From assembly GCA_025266875.1 (NCBI GenBank), contig JALLLT010000002.1:1488001-1552000 (forward strand): 64,000 nt of DNA, in the 5' to 3' direction. The notes below the pieces were generated by a model that saw nothing but the letters and a program-made list of their open reading frames with translations, had not been told where the DNA came from and did no database searches. Below, piece after piece: positions 51,300 through 62,940 of this stretch; the stretch's first letter is position 1, and every line of letters begins with the position of its first letter. Source of the stretch: Fennellomyces sp. T-0311. Its lineage: Eukaryota; Mucoromycota; Mucoromycetes; Mucorales; Lichtheimiaceae. A program made the translations under genes and the position numbers.

Positions 51300-53266
51300 A
51301 AGTGTTTCAAGTACGCAGTGCTTGCGAATTCATCAATCTCTCTATCTCGGATTGGAAATGGCACGTAGATCTTGACTGTCTGTACTTGTTATTCCTTCAA
51401 ATAATCCAATATAATAGGCAGCGCTTCACTTGTCATTGTGAGGGAGCGAAGATTGATATTTCGGACAGAATACAAGATAGCTCTCTGTATCAACCCCCAA
51501 TATAAAGCTACTGTTTTGAAGATAAATGTAACCAGGGTGGTTGTAAGCGGAATAAAGGGTGCTTCTTGCTCGTTCGGGAAAGCTTCAGAGACCATGAGTC
51601 GATATAAACCCATCGTTTCCTTGAGGATAACTGTCGTCGTAAGATTGACAAACAAATCCTAAGGAAACTTCTTGTAATTGATTTATATTCGACAATTCGT
51701 CAAGTATTCTGTCATTCGAGAAGTGTACTGCCTTGAGCTTGAAGACAACAAGAGACGCCCATGCAAAAATTAAACCAACCAAGTGCTGTGGTGTGACAGA
51801 GCATCTGACAGAACTGTAGAGGATGAGCGTCTTGAGGAGCACCGCCCTGAGCTAAGGTTTCCAAAGCATAGGACTGAACGTTTCAAGGATACCCCACTGC
51901 AAGTTTAGACTTTGTAGGATCCTATATGCTCTCTGGAACATCGACGCCAGATACGTATTCACATTCTCGTAGAATTGATCCATGTTGAGTGGTGGTGGGG
52001 GAATCAACGTTTTCAGATCGCCAGTGGTAGTTGTCGATAGCTGCTTATGAATTACGCATAGTCTTCGAGTCGCTTTAATACAAGGGTTTCAAAAGCAAGA
52101 CAGTGCTTGCTTAACGACTCCAAAAGGGTCATATAACCACCGAGTTAAAAGGTGTCTATCGTGAGCGACGTCAAAGCGTGCAGATACTGAGAACTTTTAT
52201 CGATATTTCGGTTCAATTGTGGAAACGAAAACGTTGTAATTTGGTATCTGGAGAGTCTTGATGTGCTCTTCAGGTAGTTCGAAAAAACGAGATCTCGTAG
52301 CGTCTAGGGAGGTGGTTTGTTATAGCTTTCATTTTAGGAGAAGTACTTACAACACTACCGATTGTGTCTGTATTGCTGCAATCCAGTGTCAATGCTTTCA
52401 GGCTCGGCTCTTCCGGATAAATTTTGCCACATTTTCAAAGATAGGGCTGTTGCAGTACTCCATTGCTGGTAATAAATAGATCTGTTACGTGATACAGAAT
52501 GCTTCAAGGCCGTGTACCACTTACTCAAAGAATCAACTCCACTCTATTGGATATCTATTATATAACAGAGAAAGGATACGTCCAATTTTGTTGTATCGTA
52601 GTCGCCACTGACTGCAAAATCCCTTCTATGTGCACGTCTCTGATTTGCAACGCATTTTGTTCATGTAAGACATGTGATATCATTCAGCTCAAAAGCGAGG
52701 AAATTGCGCTTGAGCTTGACTACGTGTCATATATGTCGCCATTCCCGAAACATGCAGTAATACGAGAATCGATAAGTCAACCCAAGTGTGCACATTCCTT
52801 CGTAAACAGCTATGATAGAATTCGGGAAAACGCTTCATACGATATGCTTAAACTAAGAGCTGATTCTGGTTCTTGCTGTAATCCAAGATCTGAGCATAAT
52901 TTGCGACGGGTGTTTCACGCTGCAGGTTTGCTTGAGGGATAACTTGTGCACCCCACTGATACATGGATATAGATTCACGCATCTGTTTCTTTAAAAGCAA
53001 AGCATTGGTGTAGGCGAAGTAGGATCCGAATAAGTCGCGTTATTATCAGTATTTGGAGCCAAATCATCCGCTACTGCAAGATCATACTTGCTTTGCATCT
53101 CGTACGCCGTAGCTCGGTGGACGTGTATTAGTGACGACAGTTCGATTTGCAAGGCCTCGAGGGATCAATTTTAATGCTTGAGAGCGACATTGTATTTTGG
53201 AGTTGCATAAGCGCATCTTCCCTTGTCAAACGCTTCGTTGCTAACTTCCAACTTGGGTGCTGACAT
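51300..53266 (-). pseudogene. Decayed TPR/F-box/LRR-type gene
   Basis: Reading the minus strand from an ATG at 53266, the first codons (MSAPKLEVSNEAFDKG) and the following segment resemble the TPR-like N-terminus of the large F-box protein family found in Mucorales. In-frame stops appear within about 35 codons. Downstream, LRR-like pieces survive in short frames, e.g. LQIRDVHIEGILQS (about 52640), LKTLILYSSVRC (about 51830) and NLRSLTMTSEALP (about 51420). These match the leucine spacing of LRRs. Multiple stops and frame changes mark it as a pseudogene. Family placement rests on pattern memory and is moderate. Confidence 0.5.
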
Positions 53267-55896
53267 CAGTGAAGATACACGAAAGATTGTTGATTACACC
53301 ATGAAAAACAGCACTGGAAAGAGAAACCCGTCAAGCATATCTTGTTACAGCAAAATAGTTTTTCCCCTGTAACCAGACTTTTCCCGGATTCGTTTCACGT
53401 ATCGTGATTGAAAACCTAACGCTGTGAAAGGTACCAGCTATGAACTTTCTCACAGTGCAATTCCAAGCACACATTTAAGCAGATTCAGCCCATGGATGTT
53501 GACTTTGGAAATTAATTTGTACAGGAGTAGCAAATGTATAGCTATGGTTGAAAACTGAAAAGCCGACTTGATTTAGTCCATAGTCATGTCACCTGATAAA
53601 TTCCATATATCGCGTATGTAGCAAGTTTTGGGTGTTTGAATTATTAAAAATTGGCCATTACGCAATTGAGCCAACAATTTACATGTAATCATATGTAACT
53701 AATCATCCTTTGCTGTATGTATATATAATCTTTTAAAGAACCTTGAACCAATATTATGTATGTACATTCGAACTCAATGAAAATGCTAAACCGAAAGAAA
53801 TTACTAATGTGTAGATACGCATAATTCTCTTCTTCACGACGGTGTCAATACCATCAATAATATGTACAACTTAGGCATGTAGAAGGTAATATGTCGTCGA
53901 TACTATGTGCATATCGTTTTGGAATTGCATTCAGCTTTTACATGTCATCCCGGTATTCTCTTGTTTACTAGGAAGAGTCAACCCACCATGCCGAACTACG
54001 GCCATAAAGTTCGTTACGTATAAGTAAACCATAATCGATCTGTCTGATGCGTGTAATTTTCCAATATGCCCGCATGATAATCGCTACCGTGTTACAGCTG
54101 ATTCTCTTCTTCAAACTCATTATCACTCACTAACATACAGTTGCATATGTATGATCAGTGTCGCGCATCTACGTATACATCCGCTGGTAGCAATATTTAC
54201 TTTATGTTAATTTCTTGTCTGGAGTACACACGTTTTTAAAAGCGAACGTATCTCGGTACCGCGCTTCAACATATATTTGCAAAAATATAAGCTATACTGA
54301 TTGTCAAGGAAATGCACGAAGCAAGTGTGGGAATTAAAAATCTGCTGATCTTTTGAGCACACTTATTTATTACCATATCTAATATTTAAAATCCTGCTTA
54401 CTCAATGTATATGCATACATTGTTTTTGTTGAGGTGTACTTAAAATCAAAAACAAGACGAGATATTTCAGGTATTGGAAATGTAAAGAAAGATTGTATTA
54501 TTTATTGGCCCATCGATAATGAAATAATGATTCACATGACGAGGCTTATCGCCATAGTTTCATCATGGGAAAGCATGGCTGTTTCTAGAGAAGTACCGAA
54601 AGCTCATACATCGATAAGCGAGCTTTTACCCGGAGAAAGCTACGCAGACCAACTTCTGATGGGCAGCAATAATTGCTAATAGCAATAAAACAAATTTTGA
54701 CTTGCCATAAACACCACTTGTCTTGGTTATATACTGAACGTTCAAAACGTAAAAAGAGCACTGGGCTCTCAGTGCCTTTCCTTTGAACCTTATGTATCTG
54801 GAAATAGCTTACAGCTGCACCTGGGAATTTACATTTTACTCAATTCAAGTTCACGAAATAGAATAAACCCTAGGTTGTTTCTGTAATCCATGTTTTTGAA
54901 TACGTATGGGTTTTCCCGCTTACAAGACCATTTGGTAAAAAGAGCTGGGAGCCGTCATTATCCAAAAACATGAAATATTCACGTTTATGCCCTACTCCGA
55001 ATATTATGATTACTTGATCACCGTATACATTCGCTCGCCGAGCTTGAAAAGTTTAAGTTTCGTATTTTCATATGAGGTGGTGTTACGTTTACGAATGGGT
55101 CTAAAAGCACCCGTGCTCATCGTCCCGCGGATCACATGTCGTGGTTGGGTCGTCTAAGTCATACGAAGGTTAAATTAGGTGCAGTACTATGGCTGTACAT
55201 GGTTTGCATACATGCGCTTCTTTCGCCAATCGCCGTTAAGCATCGATCTAGATGTGTGTAAGAAATAATTATATTAACCATAGCATTAATAGCTTATCGT
55301 AATAAGCCTTCATTTCGGGATAAACGGGGATCCAACCGATAGATGCGGTTTTAGAAAAAGTGCTACCGAAACACGAAAAGGTGATGTAATAAATGGTGCC
55401 TGAATTATGAGTTAATGCTAAATAAGCAACTTTTGAGCAGAGTAGCAATCATTTATTTTGACCTCGACGGAAAATCTTTGAAAGTACAAAAGCGGCTAAG
55501 CTAATTCAACAAGTACTAAACACTCATGCAAGTTACCGTCGCCAAGAATGAGGAAGAGAATCTGATAAGGACCAAAATTTTTAGAGCCTCTTAAATTACG
55601 CAAGAGCCAAGCGATAGTATATCAACAATGACGGAGCTGTGACGCAGCGCGCCAACAAAAGGAACTCAAATTTTGGGTCGACTCATGTTAAATAAATTCC
55701 TCACATTAGGATACCTGATCCTAATACAAGAGAGAGAAGTGGCTGTGCATGCATGCGGTAAAATTGGGGACAATGTATAGCGAATGCGATTGGTATCTTT
55801 TTCTTTTTTAGAAAAGGAATATAAAGAGAAAGAATAAGATGCAAGAGTATGCCTATAATACGGATCCTGTTTATGAAGATTCTGTTAGTACTTAGA
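53267..55896. other. Gene-poor AT-rich interval
   Basis: About 2.6 kb without a supportable gene. Composition is AT-rich with many short A and T runs and stop codons in all frames. A short frame at 54434-54679 has no protein-like features I trust. Confidence 0.45.
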
Positions 55897-57216
55897 CTAA
55901 ATAGAAGTAATAAGCAACATACCAGGATATGATGTATTGTCGTCGTCATCATCTTCGGGAGATAATGCCAGCGATGGGATAGGCTCAAAGCGCTGCGTTG
56001 AGCCACTTTTCGGACGAAACAACGTGGAGTTATCATCATGGTCTTTTGCTTGTTGTTGTTGCTGTGCGTCATCTGAGAAAGAGTTACAATAGTGCACCCG
56101 CAAATGGCGGCGCATGTTACTCTGAACACTGAAGCGGCGTCCACAGCCAGGATGTGGGCAACCATGCGGCTTCTCGCCTGTATGAGAATAGATATGAACC
56201 CGCAAAGATGACGGCCTTGAAAATGTTTTAGGACACATGGAGCATCGGTAGCGATGATTGCTTGATGACGACGATGATTCAGCTTGCTGTTGTGGGTGAT
56301 GATGCTGAGGTGGAAGCGACTGCTGTGGCAGCAAAGGAGGTGGCGGCGCTCCACGACTCGGTGGGTGATCATACAGCGTTGGCTTATCAGATGATGTTTG
56401 TGATGAAGTTGATGACAGTTTGGTAGCGCTGGATTGATAAATATTGTTTTCGTCTACTGGTAAATGTGCTTTATGATGATCGACGCTTACTCGTGCGGGA
56501 TGCATTGCTACGGGGATGCCGACAGTCTCATGGAATTGATAAACAGGAGGCGGTGGCCGTGCAGTGGGGGCCACAGCCGTAGCTGAGAAGGCTCGACGGT
56601 GACGCTGAGGTTCATATGAGCGACGGCGAGGTGTCGAGCCGAGCATCCGTGACGGAATAGCCGAGTTATGCAGAGGTGAAGCGATCGGGTATTGTTGCTG
56701 GTGGTAATAGTGTTCGTACAAGTTATGGTCGGAGACCGAGCGCATATGTACTGGCTTTGTAGCGGTGCGAGTGTGGCTGATGTTCAGAATCAACTCGGAC
56801 GACGAAGATGGCTCTGGTGACGGAGACTCGTCAGCAGTTGAGGATGTGGTGTTGTCATCCACCAAGTGTGCCACCCCATTTCCGTCGGGACTTGGCTTCT
56901 GCGCATCATGAGCGTCAGCTGACGACGATACGGGCACTCCCGACTCTTCGAAGAACAACATCGCTGCGTCCCGCTTTACGCCTGATAACAAACACTCAAC
57001 AGTTAGTTTGGTCGCATACGGTGTGTTCAAGAGGTTGAAGCAGATTTTTCTCCCGTTATCTCCCGCATATTCTCTGGCACTTTTTTTTTTCTCGCACTCT
57101 CGAAACTCATCCTCTTTCTGCTTATCAATGCGTGGAATCAGATACGTGCCTTGTGGGTGCTCGTCGGCAGGCAGCATGGTATTTATCGGTGGCAACGAGA
57201 TGCGCTCAGTATCCAT
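55897..57216 (-). CDS. C2H2 zinc-finger transcription factor
   Basis: One open frame of 439 codons from the first ATG (MDTERISLPPINTM). Two tandem C2H2 fingers lie at residues about 323-375: YRCSMCPKTF...HIYSH, the linker TGEKPH, then GCPHPGCGRRF...HLRVH. The remainder is low-complexity (Ser, Pro, Gln, His). This layout is a typical fungal nuclear DNA-binding regulator; targets are unknown. Near the end, a good donor (CCTG|GTATGT), a tactaac branch site and a cag acceptor frame a possible last intron (about 55868-55910) that would replace the final eight residues by GSVL-stop. Both ends are possible. Confidence 0.8.
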   Translation of the reverse strand: MDTERISLPPINTMLPADEHPQGTYLIPRIDKQKEDEFRECEKKKSAREYAGDNGRKICFNLLNTPYATKLTVECLLSGVKRDAAMLFFEESGVPVSSSADAHDAQKPSPDGNGVAHLVDDNTTSSTADESPSPEPSSSSELILNISHTRTATKPVHMRSVSDHNLYEHYYHQQQYPIASPLHNSAIPSRMLGSTPRRRSYEPQRHRRAFSATAVAPTARPPPPVYQFHETVGIPVAMHPARVSVDHHKAHLPVDENNIYQSSATKLSSTSSQTSSDKPTLYDHPPSRGAPPPPLLPQQSLPPQHHHPQQQAESSSSSSNHRYRCSMCPKTFSRPSSLRVHIYSHTGEKPHGCPHPGCGRRFSVQSNMRRHLRVHYCNSFSDDAQQQQQAKDHDDNSTLFRPKSGSTQRFEPIPSLALSPEDDDDDNTSYPGMLLITSI

Positions 57217-57355
57217 GGCGACTTTTTTTTCCGCAATGTGACAAAAATGAGGAAAAGAAAGGGGTGGCACAGCTGCAACAGTCGAATTTATATCGCACAC
57301 AACTTATACCGTCAAGTGGGCCCCGGTGCGTCCGATCTAAAAATTTTTAGAGCAC

Positions 57356-58780
57356 ATGTTTCTCCTTCGTTTGTCGATCAAGGCATATTATGCACTGGTT
57401 GCATCATCCACCATCATCCTTCTACTACTCTCTGGCCCTCCCGGCACAACGATTCTCCCACACTCGCATGGATCTTCGCCGATAACAGAAAAAGGGGGTT
57501 ATGAGACCGATGACAAAATATTGCGATTAAGCCAACAACAGTATCTGCAGCGTGTCATGTGTCCAAAGCGCTGTTGTGGAACAACAATTCTTACCAGACT
57601 TGACAAAAAGCCGCAGAGCCAGGCCACCACATGGCCAGCCCTAATGCGATGTTGATGGTAATACGCAAAAAGTAAACAGTGATCGCAACGCCGCAGCCTT
57701 GCGATCGTCCTTTTTCGTTGGCGAAATGCTCGCTGATGTTCCCGATCGCAACAGATAACAGATTTTAGATCCTCATCGCCCTATTTGGGTGCTTATCGCA
57801 CAGGTTGTCAAACGACGGATCCTCGTTTTGTTATTACTAAGCTTCTGATATAGTTCACTCAGGTGCAGTACGATACATCGGATCGACTGATCGCCGTATC
57901 TGCCTGCAGAAAAAAAAGGTCTGTGTGTCATCACTAGACTTCCTCACCGTCCCAACTTCCTTGCTTTCAAAACCTGCAGCCACAGCTCCTTTCGCAGACA
58001 TCTCCATCGTCAGCAGAGGATCAACCCCCTTGCGCCATTAACGGTGCAACACAATTCAGCTCCCATTCCGCAAATGTGTATGCCTCTAAATTAGCAACGA
58101 TCCTTGAAAAAAAAATGTGGCGCTCAAGGTTGGTTACTAAACAAGCGCCTTGCTGATCCTGGTGAGAAAGTAAATTCACATGCCTATGCCATTGAAACTT
58201 TGTGTGTTATACGCATCCTGAGGCCGTACACCGACAAATATAGAAGGTGCGCTTGCCCAGCTGGGCGCCCCACGATTTGACGCGCAAGTTAAAGTACTGC
58301 AGATTATCGTGCTTCTTGTATGGACAAATATGCGTGGACAGATGCATCTCACGCTTTGCTTAAGAGCCAATGCATGGTCAGGCGCCAATCGATGCCCTAC
58401 AGTCGCCCCATGAAAGCCAAGAATTCTTGTTTGGTGACCATCAAGTCCACTCTTTAAACACCGGAACATTATCTGCATCCCAGTTTGGATTGCTGCCCCT
58501 GTCTGTGTTTGTCTGCGCAACAAACCAGGGTTCACATTTGTATAAAATGTTAGGCGAGAACTGCAACGAGATGGAACACACGGGATGCATGATATGAGAA
58601 TCGGGATGATCGACGGGGAAGCAGAGCCGATGATAGTATACTTCCCATACCCGTGAGGTTTTTCAAAGGAGGTAGACGTGAAGCAATTCGACGAGAGCCA
58701 GTCTTTGTTGCTCATGCCGAGCAAAAGTCGCATCGCCATTCGATTCATTTCGGGTAAGCGTAATGTATAGTCACAGCAAA
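57356..58780 (+). pseudogene. Decayed gene, formerly a membrane-anchored protein?
   Basis: The plus strand opens with an ATG at 57356, a basic N-terminus and a signal-anchor-like span (ALVASSTIILLLLSG), then about 70 hydrophilic codons to 57655. Further protein-like pieces appear downstream but out of frame or interrupted. Around 58594-58765 a frame reads MRIGMIDGEAEPMIVYF, is broken by TGA, then continues GFSKEVDVKQFDESQSLLL. The anchor layout is common in Golgi enzymes, but no catalytic motif is seen and the function is unknown. The opposite-strand 210-codon frame at 58176-58808 is taken as its shadow. Confidence 0.3.
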
Positions 58781-58904
58781 CGGAAGACCCATATGCGGAT
58801 ATAAGCACAACCCATGATGTTTCAGTGCACCTCGGGGTTGAACAAGCTCTGGAAACGAATGGAAACCCTAAGCGCCACTCTTCTTTTACACTCTTATTTC
58901 ATCC

Positions 58905-59330
58905 ATGAACACGCAACAGTTGAGTGAAATGCAGTCGAACGTGGCAACGGGCCAAACGACATCAACAAACACTCCTGAGCAAAACGTGCGCTATGTCCAA
59001 CCTGGTCAAAACGTGTACGTGATACCGGTCGCACAACAGCAACAACAGCCGTACATTGCCGAGCAGCAACCTGCGGCACTTTCTCAGGCCCAAGGCATGA
59101 GCTCGGGCACCCGCAGCGCTCGTCCAACAGCAGATCAAAACGCGTTCATGGGCACAGACACCGAGGGTCGCTTTGCTTCGTACAACGAAATGTCCCCGGC
59201 TCAACGGGCCAAGCAACTGGAGGCTGAAATGAAGGAGAAGTACAAGTATCGCAAAGAACAGCATATCCCACCGCCTGTCAAGCAGGTAGCCATTGGTGGA
59301 AAGGCAATCGATCTGCAAGACGACCAGTAA
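58905..59330 (+). CDS. Small hydrophilic protein (141 aa), unknown function
   Basis: Single-exon frame of 141 residues. The N-terminal half is Gln/Thr/Ser-rich (NVYVIPVAQQQQQPYIAEQQ); the C-terminal half is charged and helix-prone (SPAQRAKQLEAEMKEKYKYR). It has no membrane span, signal or recognised domain. Unlike the nearby decayed sequences it has no internal defects and its codons look like those of neighbouring real genes. It could be a small fungal cytosolic protein. It is flanked by AT-rich sequence. Confidence 0.55.
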   Translation: MNTQQLSEMQSNVATGQTTSTNTPEQNVRYVQPGQNVYVIPVAQQQQQPYIAEQQPAALSQAQGMSSGTRSARPTADQNAFMGTDTEGRFASYNEMSPAQRAKQLEAEMKEKYKYRKEQHIPPPVKQVAIGGKAIDLQDDQ

Positions 59331-59779
59331 TTTCTTCTTATCTAGTATTACTTCTCTTAACACTATACATTAGTTATTAATCTTTTCCTTTTCGATAATT
59401 AAATTCTGCCATGATTTTTTTCGTTATTGAGTCGTCAGCTGTTCCAGATTACTAAATGCATACAGTGAGCGGAAGTCATGATAACATATGCAGAGAGCAT
59501 GGCGTCTCATTATCTTATGTATACTCGGTATGCGGTGCTTTTGAGGCTAAACGGGTACAAGCACTTTAGCGGAATCAGAATTTCATACTGGCAGTTGAGG
59601 AGATCAAATTGACTATGGGTATATCACAACTCAACATTTGTTTGAAGTATTAGACCATTTCTCATTGTTGAGACATAAACGGAAGGAAATTAAATACCTC
59701 GAGCTTACGAAGTAGCGCTATGTATCTTTTTAATCAAACATATTCAACCTGGCTTATTTTGAATGTGAGTCACACTGCC
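59331..59779. other. AT-rich intergenic interval
   Basis: 3' flank of the small hydrophilic protein gene. No supported feature. Confidence 0.4.
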
Positions 59780-60477
59780 CGGAAGGTCGTGAGGATGAGC
59801 AGCCTAATTGGTTGAGTATCTGGTAAGCATGAGACTCTATGTTCTGATGTCGGAAGTGATGTGGTGAATGGAAAGCTCTTATTCGCTGTTCAGCAGCATT
59901 TGTGACAAAGAAGCTTGCCAGGTTGTGTTAATGTTGGATACAGAAAACACGAAGCTTTGAGCTGGAGTAACAATGGAGGTAAACTAGCGTGTGATATTTT
60001 GCCTAATATACGTATTAATCAGTTTTATACAGTGATTAGACTTTTGAAGATGAAGCCAAAGACGTCCATGATATAAAGGAGCTTGTGCTATCGTTCAAGA
60101 CCCAAGCGAATAAAATCAAGGATTCATACGTCACTGTATACGCCCGCATACTATATAACTACGCTTGTACCGCGCTTGTGGAAGGTTATGCCATAGTTAA
60201 TGAAGATACTGTGAAACCCCGTTTTTTGCACTCTCGCTTTTTGCATCAAGCTCATTCTCCGCCCGCCCAACATCTCTGCCCACTCACTCCCGTTTTACGC
60301 ACTCTCAGTTTTTGTACTGCATTTTCCCAAAATGTGCCTCTGCGGAAAACAGGGTTCCACTGTATATTGGAGTACTCCAGTCTGGATTATCTTCTGGGTT
60401 CGATCTTTATGGCAGAAAAGGAATTGAGATACAATTGGTGTGTACGATATTGTAGATGCAAAAAAGTATGTTCCTGA
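59780..60477 (+). pseudogene. Gene relic or small gene containing a MITE
   Basis: Protein-like pieces follow each other on the plus strand. CPEGREDEQPNWLSIW ends at a GT donor near 59822. A later ATG-GAG joins, by an intron at about 59980-60040, to TFEDEAKDVHDIKELVLSFK and on to VEGYAIVNEDT. A 154-bp transposon-like insert then follows, and the frame resumes as SLDYLLGSIFMAEKEL and stops at 60477. I do not recognise the protein. Upstream pieces lack a clear start, so it is probably a relic. Confidence 0.3.
60209..60362. mobile_element. MITE with pogo/Tigger-like inverted ends
   Basis: The left end (CTGTGAAACCCCGTTTTTTG) and the reverse complement of the right end (CAGTGGAACCCTGTTTTCCG) match over about 20 nt with a few mismatches. 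Both ends abut TA (60207-60208 and 60363-60364), the target duplication of Tc1/mariner-pogo elements; CAGTGGAACC-type ends are typical of pogo/Tigger. The 154-bp interior has no transposase and repeats the subterminal CGTTTT..GCACTCTC motif twice. It is a non-autonomous element that would need a transposase supplied elsewhere. Confidence 0.6.
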
Positions 60478-61047
60478 GCTGGCTGCTCCCCTTAGGGGCT
60501 AATACAACGTTGTAGCACTGTGAGTCTACCACTTGTGGCAAATTGAGAGAGAATTGATAGGAGTGGTAAAAGCACGTGAGAATCAATATAAGTTATAAGT
60601 TATAGAATATACACATCTTCGAGACGGAAGCCATGTAATTCATTTTAGATTTTGGGTATTTACTGGACTGCACGCTTTCAATTTAACTCGATCCGTTCTA
60701 TTATCCATCCGTCACTGACGTATCTATTATTACCCCGCATGTAATCTGCACGACAGTAGCTGCACTTTCTACACGCGAACGCCACATATAAATGCAAGCA
60801 AACACTGATTTTTACGTAATTGTTATCGTTGGATATATCCTTGCTCCATCTAGTGATAAAAAAATTCGGTAGCAGAGGAGAGGGATGCAACATCAATTTT
60901 AGTATATCGGGGGCGGGAGACAAGATTACTTTCTGGGCAAATGTATCGATTAAGTAAAATGAGAGGGGGGCAGTCTGGAGAAGAGGTACAAATAAAGCGG
61001 TAGACGTATAAAAAGTATTTACAAAGCACACTGCAACGAGGGGTATC
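60478..61047. other. Intergenic region, 3' flank of SSH4-like gene
   Basis: The minus-strand frame at 60678-61235 overlaps the real gene in another frame and is a shadow. Nothing else is supported here. Confidence 0.45.
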
Positions 61048-62472
61048 TCAAATGAGTAGTCCATTGCCGTTGTTCGTACGACTGCTATTGCTGCTGCTGC
61101 TTGAGCTACTTGTGGAGATATTATCCTCGGTATCGGTATCGCTAGCGTAGCGGGCGAGCGCAGCAGCAGGGATACCGGGCGAGCGAGGAAATGTGGAGTA
61201 CTCAGGTGGAGCTTGGGACGGATAGCGATTGCCATTCTGTGGAATATCGATCTGTATCAACGGTCGCTCGTCGTCATCTTCGTCATATACCCGATTGCTG
61301 CTACGGCTCCTGCTGCTAGGGAAGATGGGTGCTGGGGTAGAGGTGGTGGATGCCGCGGCTGTGCCTCTCTCCAGCAGCAACGAGCCTGCCTCGAGCCCAT
61401 AAGCAGGAGGAGGCGCCAATGTGCCATGCATCGGAGCCAAACCCCATTTTTTCACATTAGCTTCCACGAACACGAAACCTAAATAAAGTGTCAATACGTT
61501 TCAGATTGTGTGCCCACTTCGCTGATTTATTTACCCATTTGGCCGAGATTGACGTGCACTTGACAGGGTCCATTAGCCCCGATAGTGGGAAACAGATTCC
61601 AACGCAAGCCAGTGCATGCATCGTCCAGCCTTCGACCGTTTCGTGTGAAGAAAATGGTGCCCGAGCGGTGTCGGTAGCCAACGCCCACCACATCGCCTTC
61701 CTCGAAAGTGGCACCGTAGGGCTTGCCTTGGAAAGGATTGTTGAAGTGCTTGTACCCTGTGTCACTAAAGAATGCAATCGAATGCCGATTCCAGCCTAAC
61801 CACAGATATAACTAAAACGTTCTTTGACTTTTTTTTTATCATGCTTACCTGGCAGCCTAAAGTGCGGGTAAGGCTTTGTTGCCACACCAACAGCAACGGT
61901 AGTCCCTGTGGGCTTCTCAAACATCTTGGCCTACAGCGGTTGTCATGTAAACACACGTGCCAACAAAGCAGCCCTTCTTTCTCGTACCTCCCAATAGTAC
62001 ACGTCCTGGTTTCTTGGCAGCGGCAGATTGGTTTGGACACAACACTCACCGCTGAAAAACTGAATCTCTGTGCGTGCTGATACAAAACTGTTGGACTCCA
62101 TGTCCAATTCAAACTCGAAAGCAGACACCCCTTTTTCTTGTATCGAGACGAACTGTGAGAGCGTAATGTCGGTGGGTATACTGTCAGGAGGGTATCGTTG
62201 TTGAAATACTAGTTATGGAAACGATCAGAACAACAGCACTGCAAGCGACGATTGTCCAAACCTTTTGCTTGTTCATAACTGAATCTGGCATCTTCTGAAA
62301 GAGTCGCTAAAAGTGCCGGTGTCTCCTCAAAGTCGTTTGCGCATTCAGGGTCGTCTGTGCCGCCAAGGAACAATCGGTCTCCACCCGCCTTTGTGAAGCA
62401 TAGCAGCACGATGATGACGAGAAAGAATACAACAACGCCGACGATAAATATCCACGTATAACTGCTGTCCAT
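61048..62472 (-). CDS. SSH4: SSH4/EAR1-like SPRY-domain ubiquitin-ligase adaptor
   Basis: Five exons (62472-62262, 62208-61988, 61930-61849, 61795-61535, 61478-61048) join in phase to 401 residues. An N-terminal membrane span (WIFIVGVVVFFLVIIVLLC) is followed by a SPRY/B30.2 domain (about residues 85-255) with YYWE, GVGVATKPYPHFRLPGWN-type and GDVVGVGYRHRSGTIFFTRN motifs. The C-terminal tail carries PPAY and PPEY motifs that bind Rsp5/Nedd4 WW domains. In yeast Ssh4 and Ear1 sit on endosome and vacuole membranes and direct cargo ubiquitination and sorting into multivesicular bodies. Domain order and length fit well. SSH4 versus EAR1 orthology cannot be decided from sequence alone. Confidence 0.88.
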
Positions 62473-62940
62473 GTTTTAGCGGACGCCAAGGTTTCGTCTC
62501 GATGGAATGCTGTAATTTTGTTGTTTCAGTAACTGCCGCAATCGAAAGGAAAAAAAAGTGTGCGCTCGTGCCCGCTCAGCAAAGATTAGCGTCGGAGTAC
62601 TTCTTCGACTTATGCTACAGCTCTTTCTTTGGTTGCCGCAACTGACTCGCCCGCAACGCCGCACTGTTTGTCCCATGGACCAGCGCGGAAGGAGCACTCG
62701 AGCCGCCCCAGTCACAAGGGCAGCGAGATATGCTCTCGTTACTGTGCGTCTATCGTGCGGAGGCACCGGCTCCTGTGGACTGATTTATATTCCAAGCGAC
62801 AGGATCCCGGATCCGAGCTACGACCCGCGAAAATTGCAGGTCGTGAGTTCATCACCCATGCTAACTTCCCGAAAAGGTGTAAATGATATTGAGAACATAT
62901 TAGGCAACATGCCCGTCTTCTACTTTTCAAATAGTCTTAT
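62473..62940. other. Intergenic region, SSH4-like promoter and BCS1 3' flank
   Basis: Both flanking genes are on the minus strand. A plus-strand frame (62558-63007) and a minus-strand frame here look like chance frames in locally GC-richer DNA. No feature is supported. Confidence 0.45.

Noticed and set aside
58176..58808. 210-codon minus-strand frame
   Set aside because: No domain and odd composition. The opposite strand has better protein-like blocks.
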